Assembly (NCBI GenBank): GCA_963921195.1
Contig: OY992538.1
Location: 52,628,852 to 52,692,851 of the forward strand
DNA from: Pegoplata infirma
Lineage: Eukaryota > Arthropoda > Insecta > Diptera > Anthomyiidae
DNA length: 64,000 nt
Direction of reading: 5' to 3'
Shown here: piece by piece, positions 34,708 through 46,132 of the stretch
How the letters are laid out: the number at the start of each line of letters is the position of its first letter
How positions within the stretch are numbered: position 1 is the stretch's first letter
Notes under the pieces: model-generated
Told to the model about the DNA's origin: nothing
Database searches by the model: none
The model's input: the letters and a program-made list of their open reading frames with translations, nothing else
Made by a program: the position numbers and the translations under genes

Positions 34708-34842
34708 GACGAACAGACGGGCATCGCTAAATCGTCTCAAAAATTGATTCTGAGTCGATCGGTATACTTAAAGGTGGGACCAATATTTTGGGAAGTTACA
34801 AACTTTATAACCTGTACCACATATTGGTAAACGGTATAAAAA
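34708..34842 (+). mobile_element. DINE-1/HINE-like fragment H7 (GTCGGT subfamily)
   Basis: Only the terminal part is present: GACGGGCATCGCTAAATCG, GAGTCGATCGGTATACTT, and a decayed hairpin CCTGTACCACATATTGG. It aligns with the ends of H2 and H3. Confidence 0.6.
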
Positions 34843-35289
34843 GGGTTAATACATCTCTAAACAAAACTTCTACTACGTATGTATGTCTAAACAAAAATTA
34901 CATTATAATGTTAAAAAAATTTCAACAAAAATGTATTTGCATAATTTTTGTTTTGTCTTTAAATTCCTTTAAAACAAAAAAAAAAATGCAATTTAACTTA
35001 AAAAATATAAAAAAAAACATGTATTATGTCTTTCAAAAAAAAAGAAGAAAAACATGTTGTACTCGTCGTATTATCACATGAATAAACAAAAAAAAAACAA
35101 AACCTAAACATAAATTAACAAATTACATGTACAATTTTGTTGACATCTTGATAAAAAATTAATACAAAGAAGTGCAAAAATTTAATTTTTATAAGAAAAA
35201 TAAAAAATTAATTGGATTTTTTTGTTGTTATTAGTATAGGAAATGATTTTTTTGTGAGAAATACGTAAAAGAGAAGAATTTATTCTGGC
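34843..35289. other. Unassigned A+T-rich stretch
   Basis: Homopolymer-rich DNA. The 97-residue plus-strand frame 34788-35081 begins inside H7 and is Lys/Asn/Ile-rich low complexity; not a gene. Confidence 0.5.
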
Positions 35290-35294
35290 GGGTG

Positions 35295-36160
35295 CACTAT
35301 GGTCCCAAATGGATTTTTTTTGGCATAAATTCAAAAAATGAAGCAAGGTCACTTAGATTAATTCTGGGATGATTTTTATCTCTTAGCGCAATCAAAAACC
35401 GATTGTCAAAAAAAAAAAAAAAAATTTTGGAATTTTTTTTTTTTTTTTTTAATTTTTTTTTTCAATTTTTTTTTTTTTTGGAAATTTTTTTTTTTTGGAA
35501 TTTTTTTTTTTTTTTTTTTTAAATATATTTTTCTTAATTAATTAGCTTTACGGAAGGCAAAACAGTTATAAAATAAAATAATTTGAAACCGTGTCACGCA
35601 AAAAACAGCAAATTTCGCCGAAATTTGTGCTAAACTAAAATGGAAATTGTGGGAGTTTGCCAAAAAATGCTGGCAAGATGTAAATTTTAATATTAAATAT
35701 ACAATATTGAAAACACTTTCACGTTTAAAGACTCATGCAAGTTCGTGCCCAAACACAACTTTTTGTCCACGCAAGATATAGGCTATTTTGGCTCCAAAAT
35801 CCTCATAATCAAAACATCCAAGGATAACGCCAAGGATGCATTAACTGTAAAATAGGAATTTTAAATAAGAACTAGTATCCTTGGGTTTCAATTTGTCCCT
35901 TTAGCCTCTTTATAATTTTAGTTTTTCCCATTTGCCGTTTGTATAAGTGTAATATTGATTTCACTCCGGTTTTATTATACGTCTTAAAACTTTCAACTTT
36001 GAAAGCCTAGCAAACTGAAAGTATTGGCACCAAATTTTTTTCATTATACTTTCTTGATAGCTTATAGTGTTGACATTAAGGAAATGTATAAGCATTTGAA
36101 AATTTGTTAAATTTTATTTTTTTAATTTCTGCCAAAAAAAATGGATTTGGAACCATAGTG
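35295..36160. mobile_element. Transib-like non-autonomous element, TSD GGGTG
   Basis: Ends CACTATGGTCCCAAAT and (reverse complement) CACTATGGTTCCAAAT differ at one base. Both flanks read GGGTG (35290-35294, 36161-36165). A CACWATGG start with a 5-bp G+C-rich duplication is the signature of the Transib superfamily. The interior has long T-runs (35420-35520) and the 35590-35800 block shared in inverse with 12335-12535. No transposase; 866 bp. Confidence 0.82.
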
Positions 36161-36296
36161 GGGTGGTAGAAATCAGTAATAATAATTAACTGAAAGAAGT
36201 AGTAAATTTAAATTTGAATATTAGAAAAAAACAAACGGAAAAATGTATTTTTGGTTAATTTTTAATAAAAATATTTGTCGGTTGTATCGTCTAAGG

Positions 36297-36624
36297 CAAT
36301 GGTTCCCAACCTTTGACTCTCGCCCCACTGGGGGGCAATTTGAATGCTTCAGGGGGGCAACGAGCAAATTTTTAAGTTTTTGTTTTTGTTTAAAACCTTA
36401 AAAAAATATTATTTTAATTAAATTATTTAGTTGGTTGTTGAAAACTTTTGCTAAAAACTTTGTTTAAAAGATGATTTTAACAAAAAGTTTGCTTAACTAC
36501 GAGTAAATTTTTAATTTTAAAACAAATTTGAAAAATTTACACATTTTTCTTGAGTGTAGGGGGGACATTTTGGTTTTTTTAACTTAAAAGTGGGGCATGG
36601 CCAAAAAAAGGTTGGGAACCATTG
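36297..36624. mobile_element. 328-bp hAT MITE, TSD GTCTAAGG
   Basis: Ends CAATGGTTCCCAACCTTT and mirror AAAGGTTGGGAACCATTG are perfect. GTCTAAGG is duplicated exactly (36289-36296, 36625-36632). GGGGGCAA/GCCCCAC runs sit inside the ends. The ends and 8-bp duplication are typical of hAT MITEs. Confidence 0.95.
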
Positions 36625-36632
36625 GTCTAAGG

Positions 36633-36939
36633 TGTCGGTCAGCCTGTATTTTAAAAGGTATGAATATGACCAAATATCCCTGATTCAATTCTCGACTTAA
36701 TTTAATTCTCAAATAAAAACAACTCCTATTAAAAAGACAAACCGACATTTTAAAGTCTACTGATGATAACACCAACTGGAGTGTTTGAAACCGGTATGGA
36801 AATATCAGAAATTTCTGTAATATTTAGAAATTAAATTTTCTTATGAATTTAATTTAAATTTAAACCCTTTAACAAATAAAATTAGAGCCCAAGCTCCATC
36901 TGTACTAGCAGAAAAAACAAATAAAACGTTGTTGTATTA
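36633..36939. other. Unassigned stretch
   Basis: No gene or element recognised. It includes a moderately complex patch (36640-36800: AAGGTGTCGGTCAGCC, GATAACACCAACTGGAG) of unknown origin. Confidence 0.45.
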
Positions 36940-37205
36940 CACTGTACGACAAAATTCAACTTTTGGGTGCACCCATGATCGGCACCAAAAAATTCTGAAA
37001 ATAGAGGTAAAAAAAAGATACCCGTGTCTCCCAGTTTTTCTAGATCAATTCGTTTTCGCGTTTTTTTAGCAAATCAATATTTTGTATATATTCGAGTTTC
37101 AATCACTTGGGGAAGTGAGGATTACACCCGCAATAGTTAATCATGATAGCTTAAATTTTGCTGAAATACTTGTAAATAGTGTCAGATTAAATGTACAAAA
37201 CATGA

Positions 37206-37574
37206 AGAAAATCGGTAAAAGTGTTTAAAAACCGTGGTTTCATCATGAATTCCCTCGTTCAAAAAAAACATAAATGCTCTTTTAAAATGTTGGTATGCCA
37301 CAAATATATTTTAAAAAGTAATTTTATCGCTAAAAAAAAATGTTTACAATCGAAAAAAAATTTACACTTAAAAAAATTTTACAATAAAAAAAAAATTTAC
37401 ACTCAAAAAAAAATATATTATACTCAAAAATTTTTTTTTACAAAAATTATAAAAAAGAGTTTTTTAATCCAAATAATTTTGTTTTCACGTTAGTAAAATT
37501 ACTATCACTTAAAGCGGGCCAATGGAGGATATGCATGGATTCGGCCAAGTCGTTTTTAACTATTCTGGTTGTTT
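37206..37574 (-). mobile_element. Decayed DINE-1-like tail (H8a)
   Basis: TTACACTCAAAAAAAA repeats and a tail ATTCGGCCAAGTCGTTTTTA with CTGGTTGTTT mark the end of a minus-oriented copy. The head is missing. It faces H8b. Confidence 0.5.
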
Positions 37575-37619
37575 GTTAGTGGCAATTCTACAGAAAATTG
37601 TGGGAACTCTGGGAAAGTT

Positions 37620-38598
37620 TTAAACATTTTTTTGCAATGCACACATCTTATTTTTGTTGCCATAATAGACAATTTTGATGGCCAAAAATGTTTGAGTGTA
37701 AAATTTGTTTGAGTGTACTTTCTATTGCGTGTAAACTTTTTTTAGTGTATTTTTTTCGAGCGATAAAATTACTTTGTGGCATAGCAATATTTTTTAAAGA
37801 GCATTTAAAGTTTTTTTTTGAAAGGGGGAATTCAAGATGATTTCTATTCGAAATTCACGGTTTTGATCATAACTTCACTTAAAAAATTATGTTAGTAAAA
37901 TCAACTGAAAATGTCAGTTAAAATAACTACTTTGTAAGTTGTTTTGGGGTCAACTACTTTTTCAGTTAAATCAACTAACAATGTTAGTTATTTTAACTGA
38001 CAAAAAACAACTGACTTATGTAGTAAAAACTACTTACATATGTAGTCAAAACAACTAAAATGTAGTAAAAATAAAAAAATCAATATATAATTTTTTTTTC
38101 AAAATATTTTTCAGAAAAAAAAAATTGAAGACCAATTTTTTTCCAAGTTTTTTTTTTAAAAAAAAAGTTGTGAAAAATAAAAATAACGAAATTTTTTTTT
38201 TTTTTGAAAAAAAACTTTAAAACTTTTCAGAGATAAAATAAATAAAATTAACTACTTTAAATAACTGTTACTACATCACAGTACTTTTTTGTTAGTTGTT
38301 CAAAAAAAACGACTTAAAATAACTAACAGAAATAGTTGTTTGATATTTTTCATACAAAAACAACTGACTTTGTAGTTGAAAACAACTAACTACTGTAAAA
38401 TATACAAATAACTAACATGTAGTAACTTACATAATTTTCTGAGTGTTCTGAAACACTGGATCAATTTTCTCGAAATTCAATACCAACCTGACCAGGGAAA
38501 TAACAAATATATATGCCAAACCTGAGGAGCATCCAAACTGTTTTTCAAAAGTTACCGTATTTTTAACCCTCTATCATTTAAAAGAGGCTATAAAAACA
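37620..38598 (+). mobile_element. Decayed DINE-1-like copy (H8b) split by a MITE
   Basis: GTTTGAGTGTACTTTC-like tail units lead to TTTTGATCATAACTT, then after the MITE CTGAAACACTGGATCAATTT, ACCAACCTGACCAGG and a closing CCCTCTATCATTTAAAAGAGG hairpin. It lines up with the ACTTTTGAACCACTG region of H4, which fixes the MITE insertion site. Confidence 0.55.
37876..38445. mobile_element. 570-bp MITE, TT duplication
   Basis: Ends CACTTAAAAAATTATGT and (reverse complement) CACTCAGAAAATTATGT. TT flanks both sides (37874-37875, 38446-38447), and the DINE-1-like host reads CATAACTTTTGAACC when uninterrupted. The interior repeats CAACTAACA/GTAGTTGTTTT words in both arms. The ends resemble the 396-bp MITE at 10408/25372. 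Confidence 0.85.
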
Positions 38599-38964
38599 CG
38601 TGAAAAATCTTCCAAATTCGAGAAATTTCTTCATTACTTTCAAACCCATGGACCGATTTTCCTCACGTTTCGCACATTTTGTCTGATACTACTTGCAAGT
38701 ATTTCAGCTTAATTTAAGCCATCACTATTGACTGTTGAGCGCGTAATCCTCACTTCCTCAAGTGATTAAAACTCGAATATATACAAAATATTGATTTGCT
38801 AATAAAACGCGAAAACGAATTGATCTAGAAAAACTGGAAGACACGGGTATCGTTTTTTTACCTCTATTTTCAGAATTTTTTGGTCCCGATCATGAGTGCA
38901 AAATCGTGTCGTACAGTGTTAACAAACAATTTAACTGTATTGACAAAGAAATTATTAGTAAATG

Positions 38965-39066
38965 AAGTGTATTATACCCTCCAACTACAGTATGGGGGTA
39001 TACTCACTTTGTCCTTCCGTTTGTAACGCATCAAACAATCGGTCTGGGACCCCTTAAAGTATATAT
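38965..39066 (-). mobile_element. DINE-1-like head interrupted by foldback copy C
   Basis: ATTATACCCTCCAACTACAG, TTGTCCTTCCGTTTGTAACG and GGGACCCCTTAAAGTATATA match the head of minus-oriented copies. The match ends where foldback copy C begins, in the same TATATA as for copy A. Confidence 0.6.
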
Positions 39067-41553
39067 GGGGCATTCCATGTTAAATCGGACACTTTGAATT
39101 TTTTTTTTTTAGATTTTCACAATTTGTTAACAGTTTTTAGTACCCTTTGAAAACTTCTTCGTGGTAAATTTTCAGATTTTTTTGATGACCCGTTCAAAAG
39201 ATATTGAATTTTTAAAAATTGTTAGTTTGTTCCTTTACTCAAACTTCTTTTACTCATAACTTCTTCAATAAAGGTCCAATTACATATTTTTTTTTAATTT
39301 TTGTTTTTTTACATAGTTTAAAAAAAAAATCCCAAAAAAATCTTAAAAGCGCTCTAGTATGCGATTTTTAAGTTTTAAAATTTAAATCTCATTTTTGAAA
39401 ATGTTTGTACTCTTCGATTTTTTTGAAATGTTTTTTTGTGTAAAACTTCTATCGATTTTTGCCCAGGAGGATTGTGGGATAACGATTATTACCAGTGCCC
39501 CCCATTTCCTGGTTCTCGGTATTCCCGGGAATACCGGTATTCCCGGTTCTCGGAATTCCCGGGAATACCGGTATTCCCGGTTCTGGAACCGGTTTCCCTG
39601 TTCTAGATATATTCCCGGGAATACCGATATTCCCGGTTCTGATCCTGGTACCGGTTCTCAAAAAACAAAAAAATACTATACCATAAAATATTTAAATTAC
39701 ACCATTTAATCAGTATTTCAGAAATATTTAGTTGTGTTTAAAAAATTATTTAAAAATCATGTAATAATTTTTTTCTTAAGCTCATAAAAAAAATGGAAAT
39801 GGTGTTTTTCACATGTTTTGTATGTTTTTTTGTAAAAGCGAAGAACAGACTTTAATTATACAAAATTTTACAAAATATGCATATACCGGTAGTCCCGGGA
39901 ATACCGTCAGAACCGGAACCGGGAATACCGGCAATAATTCAAGAATCGGAAAACCGGTACCATTTCCCGGTAATACCGAGAACCGGAAATACCGGTATTC
40001 CCGGTCTACGGTACTGACCGCAGGCACTAATTATTATTTTCCAATTATTTTTAAAATTTTTTGAAAAAATGTTGTTATTTTCCAATCTTAAAATCATTTC
40101 TACTGCTGCAATGGTGCGCCATAGAGGGGTCCTTTATAAGACCCACCCCACCTAATTTTTTCGTCTTAACATTTCTTTGGAACAAACTAATACCCTATTA
40201 TCTCCAATTTCTAAGGGGGCTCGCACACAAAACGACATTTTTTAAAATTTGGTCCAACCGCTCTAACTGCCCTAATAGTGCCCTTAGAGCAACAAAATGT
40301 ATGACCGACCCACAATATTTTTTTAGTCCTAACATTTTCTCTGAACTCACCTTCCCCCTATCTATAATTTTTAAGGCGGTCCCCATACAATTTTTTTTTT
40401 TATTTTTTGTAAATTTGTTTTATTTAATCAGCTTCTACCGGTCCAATGGTGCATCCGAGAGGGGTCATTAGTGAGACCGACCCCCATTTATTTTTACCCT
40501 CCAACATTTTTGTAAAATATACCTACGCCCTATCTCCACTCCCTAAGTAGGCTCCAATACAAAATTACATTTTTATAAAATTTTCTCCAACTGTTATTTG
40601 TATGGGAGCCTAATTAGGGAGTGAAGATAGGGCTTAGGTGTGTTTTGAAAAAATGTTGTAGGGTAAAAATAAATGGTGGTCGGTCTCACTAATGACGCCT
40701 CTCGGACGCACCATTGGACCGGTAGAAGCTGATTAAATAAATCAAAATTACAAAAAATAAAAAAAATTGTTTGGGGACCGCCTTAACAGTTAAAGATAGA
40801 GGGTAGGTGTGTTCAGAGAAAATGTTTGAACTAAAAAAATATTGTGGGTCGGTCATACATTTTTTTGCTTTAAGGGCACTATTAGGGCAGTTAGAGCGGT
40901 TGGAACAAATTTTAAAAAATGTCGTTTTGTGTGGGAGCCCCCTTAGAAATTGGAGATAGAGTTTTAGTTTGTTCCAAAGAAATGTTAAGACGAAAAAATT
41001 AATGGGGGTCGGTCTTATAAAGGACCCCTCTATGACGCACCATTGGAGCAGTAGAAATGATTTTAAGATTGAAAAATTACAATAAAATTTTTTCAAAAAA
41101 TTTTTAAAAATAGTAATAATCGTTATCCCACGATGTTCCTGGGCAAAAAATTTGTAGAATTGATAGAAGTCTTACACAAAAATATTTCAAAAAAATCGAA
41201 GAGTACAAACATTTTCAAAATTGAGATTTAAATTTTAAAACTTTAAAATCGCATACTAGAGCGCTTTTAAGATTTTTTTGGGATTTTGTTTTAGAAAGTA
41301 CGTAAAAAAACAAAAATTTTGAAAAAAAAAATTTGAAATTCGGACCATTATTGAAGAAGTTATGATTAAAAGAAGTTTAAGTAAAGGAACAAACTACCAA
41401 TTTTTAAAAATGCGATATCTTTTGAACGGGTCATCAAAAAAATCTGAAAATTTACCACGAAGGAGTTTTCGAAGGGTACTAAAAACTATAAACAAATTGA
41501 AAAAATCTAAAAAAAAAGTTTTTCAAAGTGTCCGATTTCACATGGAATGCCCC
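39067..41553. mobile_element. Foldback element copy C (GGGGCATTCCATG ends)
   Basis: Full-length copy with both ends, outer arms (39067-39480; 41100-41553) and inner arms meeting near 40590. ATATA flanks both ends. The left arm is split by a hAT-like element at 39493. Reading frames that recur in the four arms (for example at 40061 and 40689) reflect the shared inverted DNA, not a conserved gene. Confidence 0.92.
39493..40029. mobile_element. 537-bp hAT-like element with CCCGGG palindromes
   Basis: Inserted in the left arm of foldback C: copies A and B read ATTATTACTATTTTT without break. Ends (C)AGTGCC and mirror GGCACT(A); flanks ATTATTAC and ATTATTAT agree at 7 of 8 bases. Both subterminal regions (39510-39655, 39885-40020) are packed with GGTATTCCCGGGAATACC palindromes and GGTTCTCGG words. 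No transposase. Confidence 0.75.
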
Positions 41554-43377
41554 ATATATAGATTATATTGCTAATTTTACAGAAACATTTTTTTTTTAAG
41601 TTTAAATTAAAAAACAAAAACTATTAAAGTTTTCATGAAAACAAATTTTCTAAAACAAAAATTTTCTAGAAAATGTCTTAGCAGATTTCTCTGCTGTTTT
41701 GACAGATTTCTCTGTTGATTTCACCTAGATAATCATGACAGATTTTTAGCAAACCGTGTCTGCTAAAATCGGCAGATTTCTCATATGGCTGAAAATGGGT
41801 GTATTTTCATCAGATTTTTTTGCTGATTGGACAGAGAATATATTTTGAGTGCAATACAAATTTGTTATAAGGCTCTTCATCTTAAGCCCTTCAATTCGCA
41901 AATTTCTTAAATATTGAGATTTTGCAAAATTAACCCCCAAATTGGTCTTTGATAAAAAAAAATGTTTTTAGTGGATTGAAATCCGCGAAAACATCGTTTT
42001 TTATATGGCAGCATCATTTTACGACATGAGTTAAAGGTCCATCTTTAAGTATATGTATATTGTGGGAACCTTAAAAAAAAAAACTGACTAAAAATTGATC
42101 CTCAAAAGTTTTAATTTCCAAAAGTTATCTTAACAAAAACTATAATTATTGTAGAACTTGGGAACATAAAATGACCTCGAACTAGAATGAACTCTTTTGC
42201 ACAATTTAAAGGTTGAATAAACAATATCTTTAACAGAAAAGCAGTCCTGTTTTAAAAAAACTATGTGTCTGTTTCCCTCCCCTTTAAAACTATTTTAAAT
42301 TTCTTGAAGATAAGCATGTGCCAGAGAAAAAAAATCTCCCCATTTACAGAAAAACCTCTGTAGATTTAAAAATAAATATATAAAAAAAGTTATGCCGCTC
42401 TTGTAATTATATATTTAAGGTTCTTTATTTTTAAACATCATGTTTAAAATTTATATTTAAAACTTAAAATCAGTCATAATAAATTATAACCAAAAAATCA
42501 TTCACCTTCATAAATAATTAATTTCACTAAATTAATTTTTTAAAAAATAAAAAAAAATAAACTTTTTTACAATTCATTAAACAACCAACAACCCCCACCT
42601 TGACCCTTACAAAATCAAAAAAATAATAAAAAAAATAAAAAAAATATTAAAAATAAAATAATTTACCAGCCAATAAGAAACTGAGTACGGACAGAGTTGT
42701 ATACAAAAACAAAATCTCAAACAAGATAAACCGAAAACAAAGAAGTAATAATAAAATCTGACAAAAGCCAAGCAAAAAAAAAACCTTTGCAAATATTATT
42801 ACAGACATAAATTTTTTAATAATATTACGTTGACATTTTCCAAAACACACAGCTACAGCTACAAAATAATGTATAAGATGGAATTTGCAGATTAAGACTA
42901 GTTTAAAAAAGAAGAAAAAAAAAACATGACAGGAATGATGCACTTACTTAACCAGCCAGCAACAAAGTTTACTATAAAAGTCTATTAAGCGCATGCGTGT
43001 GTTGTGAAAAGATGTAATAAGGCGTTTAGACTGGCATAATATGCAAATCCAGCTTAGTTTGAGACTTGTTGGACAATTAGTTTTCAAACTTTTAATAATT
43101 ATACGATCCACGACATTCTGCATTTATTTTCCATGTAAAATCTGGCGCTGTTTTATTTTTGGACTTCATTTTCGGATTTAGCGCAAGATTTAATTAAGAA
43201 ACTAAATGAAAAATTTTGTGGATCGAAATTTTTTTTAAAATTTATTAACTAGTAGTGGTATTTGTTGGGAGAATATTCTGAGAGTGAAAATAGAGTAAAC
43301 ATAAGTAATTGGCAGGGATGGAGATTCTCCATTGGAGAAGTCAGTAATAATAATAATATAATAATTTGATCCAATGA
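41554..43377. other. Unassigned stretch
   Basis: 41680-41830 repeats CAGATTTCTCTG/CAGATTTTT words and may be a decayed TIR element (ATATTTTGAGTGCAATAC near 41850). 42540-42960 is simple A-rich DNA. 42960-43320 is more complex (GCATGCGTGTGTTGTG, GGCGTTTAGACTGGC) but shows no frame or known family. Confidence 0.4.
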
Positions 43378-43566
43378 TCAGTTTTTATTTATTTTTCCAA
43401 TTTTTATTTACAGTTTATTTTAAATAATTTTAACCTAACCGAGAACTGGTAACAATGACCGTCGTCTCGTTGTAGCGAAATCGACCAAGGGTTTTTGGTG
43501 GGAATCGAACCCACGACCCCCTGTTTCATAGGCTAGCACGCTACCAACTAGCCTACAGGGGTCAGT
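43378..43566 (-). mobile_element. tRNA-derived SINE, copy 2
   Basis: Read on the minus strand: internal pol III A box TAGGCTAGTTGG (43544-43555) and B box GGTTCGATTCC (43501-43511), then TTGGTCGATTTCGCTACAAC, GGTCATTGTTACCAGTTCTC and a TAAA/ATTTA-rich tail. It shares the full body with the copy at 46463. The region around CCTATGAAACAGG could be a vestigial anticodon arm, but the acceptor and D stems do not form. Short tail, no clear duplication. Confidence 0.85.
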
Positions 43567-44231
43567 ACTCTAGTACGTTTTCACTTTCCAAATACTTTCG
43601 CGAAAGATTTGGTACCTTTTTATACCAATCGTTTTCATATAATTTATTTTTTAAAGTCTTAAAAAAACTTTAAATTTATCATTTTACTGTCAGACATTTC
43701 AGCAATTCATAGAATAATTAGCATATCTTTTAAATAAAAGGATTTTGATCTCATAAATTTAAAAAACTATTATAAGGAATAAATAAAGGTTGGCAAATTA
43801 GGTGTACTTTTGATACTTTCCTGAAATAATGATACTTGGCTCTTGATATTTGGACTGTAGGATCGTTTAGTAAAAAAAAACATTCTGGTAAGAGTGCTTT
43901 TTAGGGAAACGGGGGAAAAAGTTTACTTTTGGTACCTTTTGTATTTCTTAAATTAATGATCCTAGAAAGAACATTCATGAAAAAGACTTTTTGGAAATTT
44001 AATTTCTAAAGGCGTAAAAAATTTTACTTTTGGTACTTTTTATATTTCCTAAGATAGTGGTGCTAGAAACGTGAAGTTTTTAATATTTGATCCCTTGGTT
44101 AAACAAACGTTCTGGAAAAAGTACTTTTTGGAAATATCATTTCTAAGACGGGTAGAAAAGTACTACAATATTTTTGGTACTTTTTATAGTTGGTGAAATA
44201 ATGGCTGTAAAAGTTTTAAATTTTGAATGTA

Positions 44232-44986
44232 CACTCAGAGAAAAATACTTCATAATGTTTAGGACATAGTTTCCTAAATATTTTTGTCATAAAATTTCAT
44301 TATATTTATGAACCTTCATAAATATAATAAAGTTTTTCGAAAAAAGTCTATGAAATGCACTTCATAAAATTTCATTATTTCATAAAAAAATTCATAAATA
44401 TGTCATATGATTTTTTTAATATGAATAAGAAATTTAAGGCAAAACCTTTATAGCTCCTGAAGACGATTTTTGAAATTTTAATTCCTTATTTAAGTTTTTG
44501 CAATGTAAATATCATCTATATATCTAAAAAAATAACGCATTTGCTTAATGAATGAAACATTTTATAAATACTATGAAACCTTTTCATAAAAATAAAAAAA
44601 CTTGTCATTAAAGTTCGTCCAATGTAACTGTGTCATAAATATTAGGAAATGAAAATATAGTACCAATGAAGTGGTTCATGAATACTATGAAATAGTTTCC
44701 TTATATGATCAAATATTTCAGAAAAAAAAATCTATGAATCATCGTATTTATGAAGCACTTAATAATATTTATAAAGAGTTTCATAAAAGTTTATGAAATT
44801 TTATTCATTGTATTTATGAAACCTTTCATAAATATAATGAAAAATTTTATTAATATTGACCCTATGAACAATTATGAAACTGTTTCATTGTAATTAAGAA
44901 ACTGTTACATTGGAACAACTTTAATGAAGATTTGCATTATATTTACGACAGTTTTCATAAATATAATGAAGCTTTTTCTTTGAGTG
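44232..44986. mobile_element. 755-bp palindromic MITE (TTCATAAATAT family), TA flanks
   Basis: Ends CACTCAGAGAAAAATACTTC and mirror CTTTTTCTTTGAGTG, with TA at 44230-44231 and 44987-44988. Arms are built of CATAAATATAATGAA words. The host repeat resumes after it (GGATCGGTGAAAA). A larger relative is at 59184-61685. Confidence 0.85.
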
Positions 44987-45123
44987 TAGGATCGGTGAAA
45001 ATAACACCACTGTCAAAAAGCACTGTGCAAAAAGTATTAATTGGGATATTTGGTTTCTAAGTGCCGTAAAAGGAGTAAATAAGTTGTTGGTACTTTTTTA
45101 TATGTCCTGAAATAATGTGCATA

Positions 45124-45429
45124 CACAGAAAGAATTATTGTTCACGATGAGCCTAATTACATCAATGATTTTTTCATAACGGCAATGATTTTTTTTCTCA
45201 TAAAATTTCATTGAATTAACGAAAATAATCATAAATTTTCCGAATTGTTCTTCTTATGAAACTTTTTCATTAAATATATGAACACTTTGATTATTCTAAC
45301 AAAATTTTTTATAAATTTTAAGAAAAAAATCATTCATCCTATAAAAAAAATCTTTGGCTGACTTTTTATGAATTTTTCATAGATTGTCTGAACATTCTCT
45401 TAGCTACAATAAACAAAATTCTTTCAGTG
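45124..45429. mobile_element. 306-bp MITE, TA flanks
   Basis: Ends CACAGAAAGAATTATTG and (reverse complement) CACTGAAAGAATTTTG match closely, with TA on both sides (45122-45123, 45430-45431). The interior has CATAAAATTTCATTG-like words in both arms. No frame. Confidence 0.82.
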
Positions 45430-45662
45430 TAGAAACTAAAAATTTTAAATCTGGGATCATGTAGTAAAAAAACACTATGAAAAAATTGCTTTTGCAAAAT
45501 TAAATTCTAAGGAGAAAAAAAGTGGAAAAGGGCGAAAATGGTTCTATTTTATTACTATTGAACTGAAAACCCCTAAATCTCAAAAATTGACATGTAAGAG
45601 CATCTAGCAAAAATAAAATCCAAGAGAATAACATATTTACGATTTTAGAGTAAAAAGGGGTA

Positions 45663-46132
45663 CACTAAAAAAAAAAAACCTTGTAAAACGACAAGAAAAG
45701 TTTGTAACTTTTTTTTTGCTACCTCCTATTTGACAACAATTCCTTGTACTTATACAAGCTTTTTACCAACAATTTTGTAATTTTACAAGCTTTTTACAAA
45801 AAAATTGTAAATTTACAATTTTTTGACGCGATAAAACTTACAAGGAGGTTTCGTGATTTTACTAGATTTTTTCGTAATTTTACAAGATTTTTACCAATAA
45901 AATTGCAAATTTATATTTTTTTGGCGCAATTGAAATTACAAGGAAATCTCGTAAATTTACTAGATTTTTTTGTAAAAAAAACCTTGGAAATTTGTAAAAT
46001 TACAAAAAAGTTGTAAAATTACAAAAAAAAATTAAATTTCGATCGAAAATTTTTTGTTAAAAAACAAGGAAAACTGTCAAAGACAAGATTAAGAGACTTT
46101 TTCTAGTAATTTGACAAGGTTTTTTGTTTGTG
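45663..46132. mobile_element. MITE rich in TTTACAA words
   Basis: CACTAAAAAAAAAAAACCTTG and mirror CAAGGTTTTTTGTTTGTG (the first is quoted one base long at its A-run) bound a segment packed with GTAAAATTACAA words. TA precedes the left end; the right flank is TTTA, so the duplication is imperfect. A lone right end of this type appears near 63575. Confidence 0.6.

Larger units (their letters stand above)
36940..38918. mobile_element. Foldback element, CACTGTACGACA ends
   Basis: CACTGTACGACA at the left is mirrored by TGTCGTACAGTG at the right. Outer arms of about 200 bp match in inverse (GATACCCGTGTCTCCCAGTT near 37018; GAAGACACGGGTATCG near 38837; ATATTCGAGTTTCAATCACT near 37086 mirrored near 38763). 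The middle holds two decayed DINE-1-like copies facing each other and a MITE. Target duplication not clear. Confidence 0.82.

Noticed and set aside
4970..41096. Recurring frames of 61-136 residues in the foldback arms (4970, 26584, 40061, 40689) with similar protein sequence
   Set aside because: They arise because the inverted arms are the same DNA. In copy B's left arm a base loss shifts the frame and copy A's right arm has no equivalent frame, so there is no sign of protein-level constraint.
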